Positions 53,271 to 64,000 of a stretch of DNA of 64,000 bases are shown here, piece after piece; the stretch's first letter is position 1; every line of letters begins with the position of its first letter. The DNA comes from Cladophialophora immunda (taxonomy: Eukaryota > Ascomycota > Eurotiomycetes > Chaetothyriales > Herpotrichiellaceae). The stretch spans positions 310,001-374,000 of the forward strand of contig NW_015622548.1 in NCBI RefSeq assembly GCF_000835495.1, given 5' to 3'. Made by a program: the position numbers and the translations under genes. Under the pieces are notes generated by a model. The model saw nothing but the letters and a program-made list of their open reading frames with translations, had not been told where the DNA came from and did no database searches.

Positions 53271-54815
53271 ATGCTTCCACTCGTGATGCTGCTCGCCCTG
53301 ACCGCGGCCGGGACACTTGCAGCACCCTCCTCCGCCAGAGCCACACCCAAATACTCGATCGAATGGTCCAACTGCACCGAGATCAACCTCCCGAACCTCC
53401 AATGCGGGACCATGCAAGTGCCGCTTGACTGGTCTGAGCCCGACGGGGCCCAAATCAGCCTCTTCATGACCAAGATCCAATCCACCTCGACCGCCAACTC
53501 GGGGACGAAGATCGGCAGTCTGCTCTGGAATCCCGGCGGCCCCGGCGTGACGGCGAGCATAACATGTCAACTGATCGGGGCGGGCCAGCTCGAGTACTTC
53601 AGCGCCGCCCTGTACGAGCACTTCGACATCATATGCCCGGACCCTCGCGGCGTGGGTCAGAGCACGCCCGTTCAGTGCGACCCGGCGATCTACAACCAGA
53701 TGCCGCAGCTCTTCGTCGACGACGCCGCCTCGTTCCAGGACCTGGCCGACTGGAATCACGCCTTTGGCCACAGCTGTCTCAACCGGACGGGGGCCCTGCT
53801 CCGCCACGTCGACACCACCTCGGCCGCGCACGACCTGGAGGCCATCCGGCTGGCCCTCGACCAGGGCAAGATGAACTGGTTCGGCAATTCGTACGGGTCG
53901 CAGTTGGGGGCGGCGTACGCGGAGCTGTATCCTGAAAATGTCCGGGCTCTGGTCCTGGACGGCGTGGTGGACCACAGCCTCTCCGAGACCGTGGCAGAGG
54001 CGACCCTCGCGACGACGTATGAGGCTGAGCTGAACCGCTGGTTCCAGTGGTGTCAGGCAAACACCTCGTGCGCCCTGCACGGACGGGACGACGTCCCGCA
54101 GGTGTTCGACCGCCTCGTCGCCCAAGCCAACACGGCTTCCATTCTGGCCCCGGGCTGCTTGAACACATCAGACACTCCTCTCGCGGGGACCTGCCAGCCC
54201 AGCGTGACGGGATACGACATGATCTTCAACGCTGAGGGCGCGTACCTGTCCGATCCGCGTCTCACGGGCTGGCCGACCTTGGGCGTCGCGCTCAACCAGT
54301 CGCTGGCCGGCAACGCGACGTTGCTGTCCAACGCCGTGCAGACGGGCGTCTCCAACGACGCCTTCTCCGGCATCGCCATCGGCTGCCTCGACTGGACGGC
54401 CAAGCACGGTCTGTTCCCCGAGCACCAGGCGCTGCAGCAGCTCGGCTCCGTCGTGGCTCCCCATACGCTCGGCGCGAACCAGTTCTTCCAGTACAGCAGC
54501 TGGTGCTTCAACTGGCCGGTCCCGATCGCCAATCCACCGCACTCGCTGAATACCTCGCAAGTGGCCAAGTTGCCGCCGGGATCGGTCTTGCTGGTCAACG
54601 CCGAGTACGACCCGGAGACGTCGTACGTGTGGGCGCAGGGCGTGAAGGATCAGCTGACGACTGCTGCTCCAAACGGCGATGACAAGGCGGTGGTGTTGGT
54701 GAGAAAAGGCGACGGGCACACCAGCTACGCCATCCAGGGCCAGGCTGCAAGGATCATGGACGCGTTTTGGGTCAACAGGACTGTGCCAGGCAACGGGACT
54801 GTGGTTGATTCTTGA
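53271..54815 (+). CDS. secreted tripeptidyl-aminopeptidase-like serine hydrolase
   Basis: Alpha/beta-hydrolase with a C-terminal TAP-like domain, expected to release short peptides from protein N-termini outside the cell. Single exon, 514 residues. A signal peptide is clear (MLPLVMLLALTAAGTLAAP, cleavage near 18). The oxyanion motif is NPGGPG (~92), and the catalytic triad is Ser207 in FGNSYGSQLG, Asp447 in NAEYDPETSY and His483 in GDGHTSY. Several N-glycosylation sequons (NCT, NRT, NTS, NQS, NAT, NGT) fit secretion. The domain order and length match Streptomyces tripeptidyl aminopeptidase and its fungal relatives. Some family members instead cleave small esters or take part in metabolite pathways, so peptidase activity is likely but unproven. 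Confidence 0.9.
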   Translation: MLPLVMLLALTAAGTLAAPSSARATPKYSIEWSNCTEINLPNLQCGTMQVPLDWSEPDGAQISLFMTKIQSTSTANSGTKIGSLLWNPGGPGVTASITCQLIGAGQLEYFSAALYEHFDIICPDPRGVGQSTPVQCDPAIYNQMPQLFVDDAASFQDLADWNHAFGHSCLNRTGALLRHVDTTSAAHDLEAIRLALDQGKMNWFGNSYGSQLGAAYAELYPENVRALVLDGVVDHSLSETVAEATLATTYEAELNRWFQWCQANTSCALHGRDDVPQVFDRLVAQANTASILAPGCLNTSDTPLAGTCQPSVTGYDMIFNAEGAYLSDPRLTGWPTLGVALNQSLAGNATLLSNAVQTGVSNDAFSGIAIGCLDWTAKHGLFPEHQALQQLGSVVAPHTLGANQFFQYSSWCFNWPVPIANPPHSLNTSQVAKLPPGSVLLVNAEYDPETSYVWAQGVKDQLTTAAPNGDDKAVVLVRKGDGHTSYAIQGQAARIMDAFWVNRTVPGNGTVVDS

Positions 54816-55620
54816 AGCAACCGAAGAGCACGAGTCCAAAGCCAGACCGACCGGGCGAAAGGAACCGTCAGAATGAGCTGTTGGCCTACAAGAAGATACA
54901 TCAAGCAGGATGCCAGGCCTCTCGATGCTGGATGCTGGATGCTGCTGTGAAGGGACGTATGTGCCTTGGAGCGGCCATCGAAAAGCACAATTCTCTGCAA
55001 GAGTCGAGCATATCCAATCCAATCCATTTCTGAGAGATTTACAGTCATTCACGTCTGCTTGCCTATGTCTTCTTTCGGAAAAAGAGTGATATACAATGCC
55101 CGATTTCTTGGGTCCGAAAGTCTAGTTCAAGCAACTCCTCCATCACCTGCCTCTTCATAACCACACCACTTTAATCTCAATATCCTTTGGTCGTCCGTCC
55201 GTCGCTGCTCCGGAAAATCTTCAACTGGGAGTGGGAAAAAGAGTCGCTTTCTTGGGCGCCTTGGAAGGCCCTCCGTACATGGCTCATGGGTACAGGAATA
55301 TGATGCACGCGACCTGCACGGAAGCCGCTCTGCTGAAAGACAGCGAAGAAGAACTAAGTACCTCGATCGCCGAGAACTCCGTCATCTTTGACTGGCACCG
55401 GATGGGACAAGAGGGTTTGCTCATCTCCAAGAAGTGAAATGAGGAATTCGAAAGTCAATCGCACTTTTGGCTCGAAGTGTGGAACTGGCAATTCTTTGCC
55501 AAACTTTGATCGAAGAAATAGTCGGTAAAGCCGTCCCCCCCTGATAACGCCGGTGGTATATGCAAGTCGTGGGCAAATCGAAGCTGTAACGAGAAAACGC
55601 CATAGCGATGCGAATGATCA
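54816..55620. other. intergenic between convergent genes
   Basis: About 0.8 kb between the secreted hydrolase (+) and the FadA gene (-), holding both 3' UTRs. A 68-codon frame at 55231-55437 has no recognisable domain and lies where the FadA 3' UTR is expected. Confidence 0.55.
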
Positions 55621-56894
55621 TCATATGAGACCGCACATCCGAAGGTTCTCTTGGATGATGATGTCTAGGAATAGTTAGAACATGTACAATTCATGTGATC
55701 AAAAGGGTGCTAACCGTTGACCGCTCCCATCACGAATCTTATTTGTGTGGTGTCGGTGGCGCAGGTAAAGTGCGTGTAGATTTGCTTTGTCTCTGCTTGA
55801 TTGAGCGACACGAACCGGTTCAGGATATAGTCACAAGCAGCGGCATAGTCAGGGCCACCTGAGCGTAAATTGTCAGCACATGAATGCTCCAGTGTGCCAG
55901 ACTGCACCAACCTTCGTAATCAGGGAAGTAATTTTGCATCGGGCTCACGGGCAACTTCTCCTTGAATCTGTCGATTTTGTTGAGGAACAGGATGATACTG
56001 GTCTTAATGAACCATCGGGAATTGCAGATGCTGTCGAACAGAGTGAGCGCCTCTTGCATTCTGTTGACAGTTTCATCTTCGAAGAGCAGCTGATCATATT
56101 CTGAAATAGCAACCAAGAAGAGAATGGTGGTGACGTTTTCAAAGCAGTGAATCCACTTCTTTCGCTCAGATCGTTGTCCACCGACGTCAAACATGCGATA
56201 CGTGAGGTCCTGGATGATGAAGGTGGTCTCGGTGATGCCAGTGGTTTTGACTCGAGATCGAAGAACATCTTGGTCGTTGGGAAGGTAGTCGTGAGCGGCG
56301 ATGCGGTCTATGGAATCGAAATAGCTGGAGGACGGAGTCAGCAAACGAGACTGCACAAAACGAGAACCCCAAACTCACTATCGTGCCGAATCGTTCAACT
56401 GGTACTCTCTTGATCGTTTAAAGCACTCCTGAACGCCAGCATCCTGCCACAGGGCCTTGATGGCTGCGCCCACTTCAGGTGGCAAGCTGTCCCCTTCTAT
56501 CTGCGGTGGCTGCATGAAGATTGTCTGGACATGGTACTCGGCTCGTTGGTCGTCCAGAGGCAGTTCGAGAGACTCCATCGCCTCCAGTATGACACGCATC
56601 GACTGAACGGTGTTGGAGTAGATGATTTCCTTGAACGATTCGCGTTCATCACGCGAATAACCACCCTCGTGGATGAGCTTCATCTGCTTGAGGATTGTGG
56701 ACTTTCCCGATTCACCAGCGCCTGAAAAGTGGTTAGAACCAAGCTGGGCCCAGAGTAACGGGCAGCTCTCGCGTACCAAGTAAAAGCATTTTGATCTCGT
56801 TGCGCTGGGCCATCTTGTCCCTCTTGAGCTGATTCTCAATCTCATCGTTTCTTGCCTTTCCGGCAGTGTCTTCCTTGCTTGCACCGCACCCCAT
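55621..56894 (-). CDS. fadA: heterotrimeric G-protein alpha subunit, group I (FadA/GNA-1 type)
   Basis: GTP-binding switch of G-protein signalling that controls growth versus sporulation and secondary metabolism in filamentous fungi. Five exons: 56894-56777, 56721-56379, 56324-55912, 55858-55715 and 55664-55621 (introns 55, 54, 53 and 50 nt); exactly 353 residues, the standard length. MGCGAS at the N-terminus carries the Gly2 myristoylation and Cys3 palmitoylation sites. G-motifs: GAGESGKST (P-loop), RVKTTGI (switch I, catalytic Arg and Thr), [12 protein letters not shown] (switch II), FLNKIDRF (NKxD) and FTCATDT (TCAT). The C-terminus is LRMCGLI, with the Cys four residues from the end that marks the Gi-like group. 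Most introns have CTAAC or CTGAC branch sites. It is an intact orthologue; the long upstream region suggests complex control. Confidence 0.97.
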
Positions 56895-59800
56895 GTTTGA
56901 CAATCTCCGAGATGATTTTGGAAGTGAAGGGTAGAAGGTCGAAAGCGAGCGTTTCGGGGGAACGACTAATATTGTACGCAATTAGTCAATGTCCTTGTCA
57001 CAGACAATGCGAGAGACAATGCGCATCTGAGAATCGGCTTCCAAATGTACAGAAGAAGCGTTGTTGCGCGTCAGGTCCTCGGACCACTCACCTCCGTTTC
57101 AAGCTTAGAGAGGTTTGTCAAAATGAAGGCTGGTGACACGAACGTGACGGAGGCTGTGAAGTGATCTTTGCAGTCTGAGAGTGGTAGGTAAGAAGCCGAA
57201 GGTGATCAGCGCAGGCGAAGACAAGATGGGGAAGAATGGGCGTCGATCAGAGAGCTGGGCGGGCGGCGGGTGGAAGTCAGGCACAACGATCTTGCTGGGC
57301 GAAGCAGGACAGGGAAAGTATGCGCTTCGAGACTCAATCTCGAACGAAAGAGACCCTCTCCCAGCGGTTAAGGTTCCTCCAGGCGCAGGCAGGGCAAAGA
57401 ATAAATGACAATATTGTACAAAGGGGAAGGGCGGATTGAGGAAAAATGATGGTGGTCGGGGTTGAAGATGAATCGAAGTGGATGGATTGGAAAAACGGGG
57501 ATGAAATGGAGGATGATCAATCAGATGCAAGGAGGTGAAGAGGTTTAGCGCAGTTTGACTGCAATCAATGAGGATGGGCGAACAAGCGAAGCAGGGAAAC
57601 CGTAGGCAGGAAAGAAGCAGCAAGCTAGGGTATCTTACTAGGTAGCTGGCTCGGTGGGTAGGGGTCGAGAGGGGGGGAGGGACAGCCGCCAGCAAGGGAA
57701 TCGAAGAAACACCCAGGTATCGGACAGCTGCAGCACCCACCAGAGCGAAGGCGCAATCCTTTGGGTTCACCAGGGACCCTTTTCGGGGGGGGGTGAGAGG
57801 GGGGTTGTTTGACCTGTGCAAGTTGTTCGCCGCCTAGAAGCTGGTTGGCTACCGGGGCTATTGTGCCCCCGGTGTCAAAGGCTTCTATGAGTATCTCGTC
57901 CGTCGCCCGGGCTCGACTTGATGTTAGTGGCGACCGGCATCGCGCCCCCTAGCAGTCACGGCTTACCCACTGGGCGCCCATTGGGTGCCCGCTAGTGTCT
58001 TGTCCGTCTCCAGTCCCCATTGACAGTCCCAGAAGAGAAAGGGGAAAAGAGTTTTCGCAGACGGGTCTTGAGGTTGGTGGCTTGCAATGCATCAAATCTA
58101 GCTAATTGACTCCAGTCCCAGTGTTTGACTACTCTGTGCTACTGCCACGGAAGCAAAGACTCTGCCAGAGTTAACTTTGTATCCTTTCCACTGTCCGCGT
58201 CCAGCAAGGTTCGATGATCCCAAGGTGCTGGGTGCGCATCATCGACCACTCGGCCAACAACGAGCGATGATCGGGCAAATGGCTCTCTTGCGTCTCGTCT
58301 ACCTGCTCAGGAGGTATCTCTTCATCTCGTCTCCTAGCAATGTCTCTTCTAACAGCATCACTAGATCACCTTTGGATCGCGCTGCTGTCGTGTCAAGCAC
58401 TTTGACCTAACCCACCAAGGCCAACTGCGACCGGGGCCTCCAACCCTCACCCACCGCTTCTCTCGCCCGTTCTCACTGGCTGCCACCCCCTCCTGACCCT
58501 GGCCATTACAGCCAAGTTGGCTTTGACCGACACAGAGATCGCCCACTTGGTGACACCCACCCAGACCACTTTCGGATATCCGTCGCCTTGCTGGCGCAGG
58601 GGCCGCCTCCGAGCTTCGGGGTTGTTTACGAGTGCTAAGGTACGCTATTTGCAGACGAAGAATTGCATCGCGAAGAGTCGAAGACGGTCTCAACGCAGGG
58701 AGAGTGGGCACAAAGGGCTACCCTCGTTGGTGCCGGACTATTTCGCTGCTCGGCTTTGGCCTGATATAACGTCTGCTCAGCCGAGGACTCGTACCATCGT
58801 CGCTGGGCCCCGACTCGGTCACCCCTTTGTTCGTCGCTTCGGGTCATAGCGCCCTTCTCAAGCAATCTAGTGCGTTCCATCAAAGCCCTGGAAATTGCGA
58901 CGTTGCTGGCCTTTGCTCAACAAAGATCCGCTCTCGTAACCCAATTGACAGAAAGACGAGGTGATTCTGTGTCTCAAGCCAGAGATGCTCCCCTATCAGG
59001 TGATGATCCCCTTCAAGCCTGCGAGGATTGTCCCCCGAGCTTACTGAAACTTTATCTTGGACTCAGATCTCTCAGAATTCAGGAACGGGGCACGGAAGTT
59101 GTCCCACAACAACTGCTAGATGCCACCAACTCAAGCCAGCCGCGTACCTGGATGATTCTTCCAACGCATAAAGTTCATCTAGAAACTTGATTTCCCTCCA
59201 GGCTTGGAATTGCTATCTCCTGCAATGCAACGGAGTTGGAATTGCCCTGGCATCTCGTCACCAGACCATCAGGAAAGGTGTCAAAGCTAAAACCCGCGTC
59301 TGCAAGCCAGGTCCCAGATTTACGGAAAAGGGACCAGGCCACCCCAGCGAAGCGGTCGATCTGGACCTGTTGTCGAATACTACGTACATAACTTCATGCA
59401 CAAATCAAGCGACATCCTGCGCCCTTGTTTCACATGCCAATTGCGGCTCTCCCATTGGAACGCAGGACTGTTCCGCCTCGCAATAATACTACGTACAAGA
59501 CTTTCAAGCACTTTGCAAAGTGGCAGCTTTTGTGGAACGGGAAGGCTAGAGGCTTTTGACAGTCATGGTGGACCTTCCGGCAGGCTTGCTCTCTGCGTAA
59601 GGAAAGGCACTTTGCATGCCGCGATTCCAACCCCTTCAACGACGATTATTCGTCCACCTCTTTAGCGCTGCTTGTGTTCTGCATTGCCGATCAAGTGCCA
59701 CAACGCATTTTCCCGCCCTCAACCCGGCAAGACCATCAAATCATGCTCGGCGGTGCTCCCGCGACCTCCGGACTCGGCGCCCCTTTGCTCCGTAGCATTC

Positions 59801-61697
59801 AACCGCTCACTGCGCAGCCCGCCCTTGGCCCTTTCTTCATCCGTCAAAACCTTCCAACTTCGACCAATTGGGGGTCAGAGTGTCTCAAAACGGTAGAGGT
59901 GAAACCACGTCAGCCAGAAAAGGCACTTGAGGATCTGCATCTTGGCGCCACCAGTTGGACTATGAGGTCGCTTCTTATCTCGCAAGTCCAACAACGACCC
60001 TGTTTCCAACCACCCTTGAAGACCTAGACCAGCCTTGTGGGCAGTGACGTGGTCAGCTGGGTTGCAATCAACTAGACTCGGAAAGTCCGTTTCTCTCGAC
60101 TGTCGCTACTTGATGCTAGCAATCCATGCGTTGTGATGCGGATTTTGAAACCTCAAAGGTATCACGTACAAGTTTCACGGGCTTTTGTCGAGACGGGCAA
60201 GATGTGCCGCAAGCCCCGGGCACCCAGCGTCGGCCTCGCATTTCCCCCATATGCTCAAGTGGATAGCTTCTTTGCGTTCCGACAGGAAACCTCCGTCACA
60301 CAGGATCACCAGTGAATTTGGGAACAAAACCTAGATACCGACTCAATACTCCATATTACGAGGAGTAGCTTCATCCAGGTTTTGCAAAATGCCCTGGATG
60401 GGTCTCCTGTTCAGGGCTACTCTGTTTTCCGCCAGCTTCTTGAACTCCGCTGTTGCACATCGGTGCTCCAACTGCAGGCAAGCCGTTGATATATATCTCA
60501 ACTTTAAAAAAAAGATCCTTTTCATGGCTTCTACGGACATTTTCGCTGGCGACGGCGAATTACTCGATTCCCGCATGGAGGCGACGCTGCCAGGAATCCG
60601 CATCACACTACTCGTCAAGCGAACCAGCATGTGCAGCGTGCTGGGGATATCTCCATCATCAAACAATGACATGTCTGCAGCTTGTCAGGGTATCTTTTTC
60701 ACGCAGTGCTGTAATGTTGACCTTCGCCGCGCCATAATGGGCGACGCTTACACGTCCCTTTTCGGGAAGCGAACCAGCCCCACCACAGCCTCGCGAGGCT
60801 GTGATGGCATGTGGGGTAGGATGCATTGCCTAATCGGGGTGAGTACGAGCAGCATCATGAGTCGAGAGCAAATGCCTCTCTTGAAGGACATATCAAGTGT
60901 CCAGTATTGCTCTTACCAGTAATTCGCTCATTCCAAAGAGTGGTAGATGTACTTCCTGTCTCTTGGCTGCCCGAAGCCTTTAGAAGCGATCGCACCCTCT
61001 GAAGCAAGGAGAAAGCTCTGGCCATCATCAAGCCAAGTGTCATTGTTCTATGTCTGGACCTCGATGGAGAAGGACTGTACTTGCTGGCTGATCTGTCCTG
61101 ATATGACGGTTTATCTGGACCATCCGCAGCATGCAATGCCATCCGTCGAGTCTATGGGGGCAATTTGGGGACTCAGCATCTGTCTTTCAACCCAAGTGTG
61201 CTTGACATTTGCACCCGTCATCCAGAGTGTACTCCGTACATGGAATTGAAACTTCAGGATCTCGACTTCTAGATATGCCTTCTTTCGAAAAGGAGAGCTT
61301 TCTGCAGCCAACGTCCAAGAAGGCACCTTTGCATTTCTCCGCACGAGGCTTCCCAGGCCAAGACATCAAGGACAAGCTCTCCGCTCCAACAATCCTCCAG
61401 CTCCCCCGATTATCCCACTCAGCCCTTCCCTTTCTCACCAGCAGCTTTCCTTTGGCCCTCACTTCCCCAAGTTTGCTGAGTTCCCCCTCCGCAATCAGCC
61501 CCACGATTGCATCCGCAAAGGGTTTGGGCCCTATGCGAGACAAATTGTATGAAGCCCATGGGTCCACCGATCAGGTGGCCTCGGTGGCACTCGTGGGAAA
61601 GGATGGTCCCTCGCTACTTGAGAATCTAGCTCTCGAAAGCCAGTTCTTCCCACATCCCATTTCCTGTTGACAGGACAAGCAACGGATCAGATCCGTC
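56895..61697. other. 4.8 kb gene-free divergent region between fadA and a C2H2 regulator
   Basis: The largest stretch without a supported gene. The first ~0.7 kb is CT-rich on the minus strand, as in a long FadA leader, and includes a 9-G run at 57785-57793. From 57800 to 61690 many short frames occur on both strands, the longest 177 codons (60389-60922), none with a domain, codon-like composition or a splice chain. Two copies of an 11-bp word (TACTACGTACA) occur near 59380 and 59487. It may hold long leaders, upstream control elements or a noncoding RNA. Confidence 0.5.
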
Positions 61698-64000
61698 ATG
61701 GCACTAATCGGCACTTCGACTATCATATTTCCTAAGCTTGACAAAGAGAATGCGGCCTCAAAGAGAAAGCACGTCTGTAACGTTTGTTCAAGAGCCTTTA
61801 AACGAAGCGAACACTGCATTCGCCATCAGCGAGGACGTAAGCCACGTCCCTTGATCTATCGCATCCGCCAGCTTCTTCAACAGCACTCACAAGTCTTCAG
61901 ATACCCAGGAAAAACCATTCGGCTGCAGGGTTTGTCGAAGGAGATATAGTCGAAGGTATTTCTTCAAAACGTTCATCAATGATGATGCCTATTGATTAGG
62001 TTTACGTTCAGAGACCTTCTGGTTCGCCATGAGAGAACTCTGCACACCCCTGAACAGGTGGCAAATGCCATCGAGAAACTACGTTCGAATGCGCCGACAA
62101 CTCAGGACCCTCCTTCAGGTCCGTCGCCCCCGACCCCGGTTGAATTCATTCTAACTCAGAGATCAGCGAAGGGCGTCACGTCGAAACCGTCGATATCTAG
62201 AGATAAAGGGAAAGACGAAGCTGTAATTTTTCAAGACGACTTGACTACAGCTTCTTCGAATCACTCAACCGGCCGACTCAGAGGCTCTCTACCCGCCGCT
62301 TCCAAACCAGCTTCAAAGTCCCCCACAAGGTCGAATGGTGTCAAATCACCAAGGTCCCCGGTGGCTCCAACTCGGAGACCAGCAACTCAGGTCGATAAGA
62401 TTTCTGAACCATTCCAATCTTCCAATTTCAACGGCGATCCCGCTATTATTCAAGATCAGCAGCCCTCCATGGGACTTCACTTGGCAGATTTTAGTGTCGA
62501 CGTTTCTGATCTCGAGAAGATGCGAACATTCCCGAGCTCGGTGCCCCTCCCAGACCTTGATGGCGACCTGGAATTCCTCGACTTCTTCGACCCGTTTTTG
62601 GGCTTGCCTCCGAAGCAACTTGAAGCTTTCGCAATGCCACCACTTGGCGGCAATACGGACGGCTGGTCACCTCTGGAGAATTTTTCAGGCTCAAGCCAGG
62701 CTTCAATGCAGGATTACGGTTTTCAGCAAACCCATATTTCGACTGCGCACGAGACACCGTCAGTTGACGATTCCAACCAATCGTGGGAAACGGCCAGTCA
62801 CGCAAATTCACGCTCTAAAGAATTCTCTGGCCCGTGGGACGAGACTTCAGCTCAGGGTTTCACGACGAATCGCTCTGACTTCGAGAGCTGTTCAAGCTTT
62901 CAGATTCCACAGACAAAGTTCTCGAAGCCTCCAGCGCTTGCTTTTACCGAATCGATGCGAGCTCATCTCTTGAGGGACCTATCGAATAGACTCTCTGCGG
63001 AAAATTTGGGCAATTTCCGATTACCCAGCGCAGCTGCACTCCAGAAATGCATCCGAACTTACGTCGACGCCTTCCACGTCCACCTGCCTATCTTCCACCT
63101 GCAGACTATGGATTTCGAAACCACGCCGTCGCCCCTCATTCTCGCCATATGTGCCATTGGCGCTCTTTACCGGCTAGAAAGGAAGATTGCTGCTTCGTTG
63201 TATCTGAAAGCAGACCAGGCCCTGGCTGCCGCAGTTGTTGACCGAGGTGAGCATCTCCACAAGAAGCCACGCTTGCTGGAAGAGTGGGTTCAGCCGCGAT
63301 CTCAATCACCAAAATCAACACCGGAATCCCTATGGAAGAGTCAAACTCGATTGCTGCTTGCAATGCTCAGCTGCTTCAGCGGTGACACGGAAGTCATTTC
63401 CAAGGCCATTATACGTCTTGGCGACTTCCTCGTAGTAAGCTCATTGAGTCAGTCAAGCAAGAACCCTTATTGATGAGCTCTTAGGACTTTCGTGATCTAG
63501 CTCCCACTGTCAAGCATCGTAAAAGCAGAGATAAACCGCTGAGTTGGCGGGAATGGATCGAAAGGGAGAGCGTTAAGAGGTCAGTCGGGGAATTGGGAGG
63601 GACGCATCGCCCGCTAACATTGATGTATAGGGTGTTGTACGGCCAGATAATGTTTGGGAATTTGGTCACCATGACATACGGGATCCCCCCTGGGTATTCC
63701 CTGGTTTCAGATGGCTTCATCGAGATGCCGTGTGACCAGTCTTTGTGGGATGCTCTCACGGAAGAGCAGTGGCATGAAGCGGCGACGCGAAAAGGGCAGA
63801 CCTCCTCGCTCAACATCATAGAAGCTGTGTCGATGGTCATGAACGGAAATTCAACCAAGACAGTGCCGCAAGAGTGCTGGGAGTGGTCACCATTCGCAAT
63901 CAGCGTGGTGATCAACGTTATCTCAATTCACATCTGGCATATCACCCAAGGATCGTACTTCTTCGGGGATTTCTCCAGTCCGGGACAGTCGAACGAAACA
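61698..64000 (+). CDS. C2H2 zinc-finger transcription factor with fungal-specific domain, 3' truncated
   Basis: Probable DNA-binding regulator, cut by the right edge. Exons: 61698-61836, 61901-61955, 62012-63434, 63485-63579 and 63631 to the edge (introns 64, 56, 50 and 51 nt). Two tandem C2H2 fingers are built across three exons: finger 1 has Cys27, Cys30, His43, His47 (CNVCSRAFKRSEHCIRHQRGH), the linker TQEKPF, and finger 2 reads CRVCRRRYSRRDLLVRHERTLH. A Ser/Pro-rich region follows (~90-330). The fungal-specific regulatory domain starts near ~385 ('CIRTYVDAFHVHLPIFHLQT') and continues past 'WREWIERESVKRVLYGQIMF' to the end of the window. No stop is reached. The combination of two N-terminal C2H2 fingers and this domain is common in ascomycetes. 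Targets unknown. Confidence 0.88.

Noticed and set aside
55231..55437. 68-codon frame between the hydrolase and FadA genes
   Set aside because: No domain; it lies antisense to the expected FadA 3' UTR.
60389..60922. 177-codon frame in the fadA-C2H2 gap
   Set aside because: The product has no recognisable domain and random-looking composition; the opposite strand is also open over part of it.

Overview
The window is nuclear DNA from a filamentous ascomycete (Pezizomycotina). The evidence is many short introns (mostly 49-111 nt) with GT/AG ends and CTGAC or CTAAC branch sites, several Zn(II)2Cys6 regulators with fungal-specific domains, an NCS1 permease, a FadA-type G-alpha, an IDO-family dioxygenase and Urb2, Nfs1, Vps23 and Use1 orthologues. 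I could not fix the class; a Eurotiomycete-like fungus is a guess. I rebuilt the gene models by hand from reading frames, splice signals and family landmarks. Coordinates run from start codon to stop codon and the exons are listed in each entry.

Layout. 1-958: 3' end of a ribosome-biogenesis gene (URB2). 3237-5751: F-box protein. 6756-8210 (-): Rvs167 (BAR-SH3). 9007-10760: mitochondrial cysteine desulfurase NFS1. 10927-12218 (-) and 12598-14478 (+): a polyol dehydrogenase divergent from a Zn2Cys6 regulator. 14761-16401 (-): multipass membrane protein of unknown role. 17357-29849: a Zn2Cys6 regulator, a divergent fumarylacetoacetase-family hydrolase, a dihydropyrimidinase/hydantoinase, an NCS1 nucleobase-type permease and a PhyH dioxygenase, placed side by side. 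30602-35366: Use1 SNARE, a CsbD/Hmp1-like stress protein and Vps23 (ESCRT-I). 36558-38310: a cytochrome P450 between AT-richer gene-poor blocks. 39495-41096: membrane protein. 42271-44916 (-): a large disordered nuclear-type protein. 46173-47738 (-): indoleamine 2,3-dioxygenase. 48771-50017 (-) and 50746-52339 (+): an isopenicillin-N-synthase-like 2OG-Fe(II) oxygenase divergent from an MFS organic-anion transporter. 53271-54815: secreted tripeptidyl-aminopeptidase-like hydrolase. 55621-56894 (-): G-alpha FadA. 56895-61697: a 4.8 kb gene-free stretch. 61698-64000: a C2H2 transcription factor cut by the window edge.

The most interesting segment is 17357-29849. Import (NCS1), oxidation (PhyH), ring opening (dihydropyrimidinase) and C-C cleavage (FAH family) would form a plausible catabolic route for a cyclic amide or pyrimidine-like nitrogen source, with a local regulator and GATA motifs in the shared promoter. 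The FAH-family member keeps the metal and catalytic residues of fumarylacetoacetase but lacks the Arg and Tyr residues that hold fumarylacetoacetate, so it probably acts on another substrate. This pathway is inference from gene content and residues; nothing in the sequence proves the substrate.
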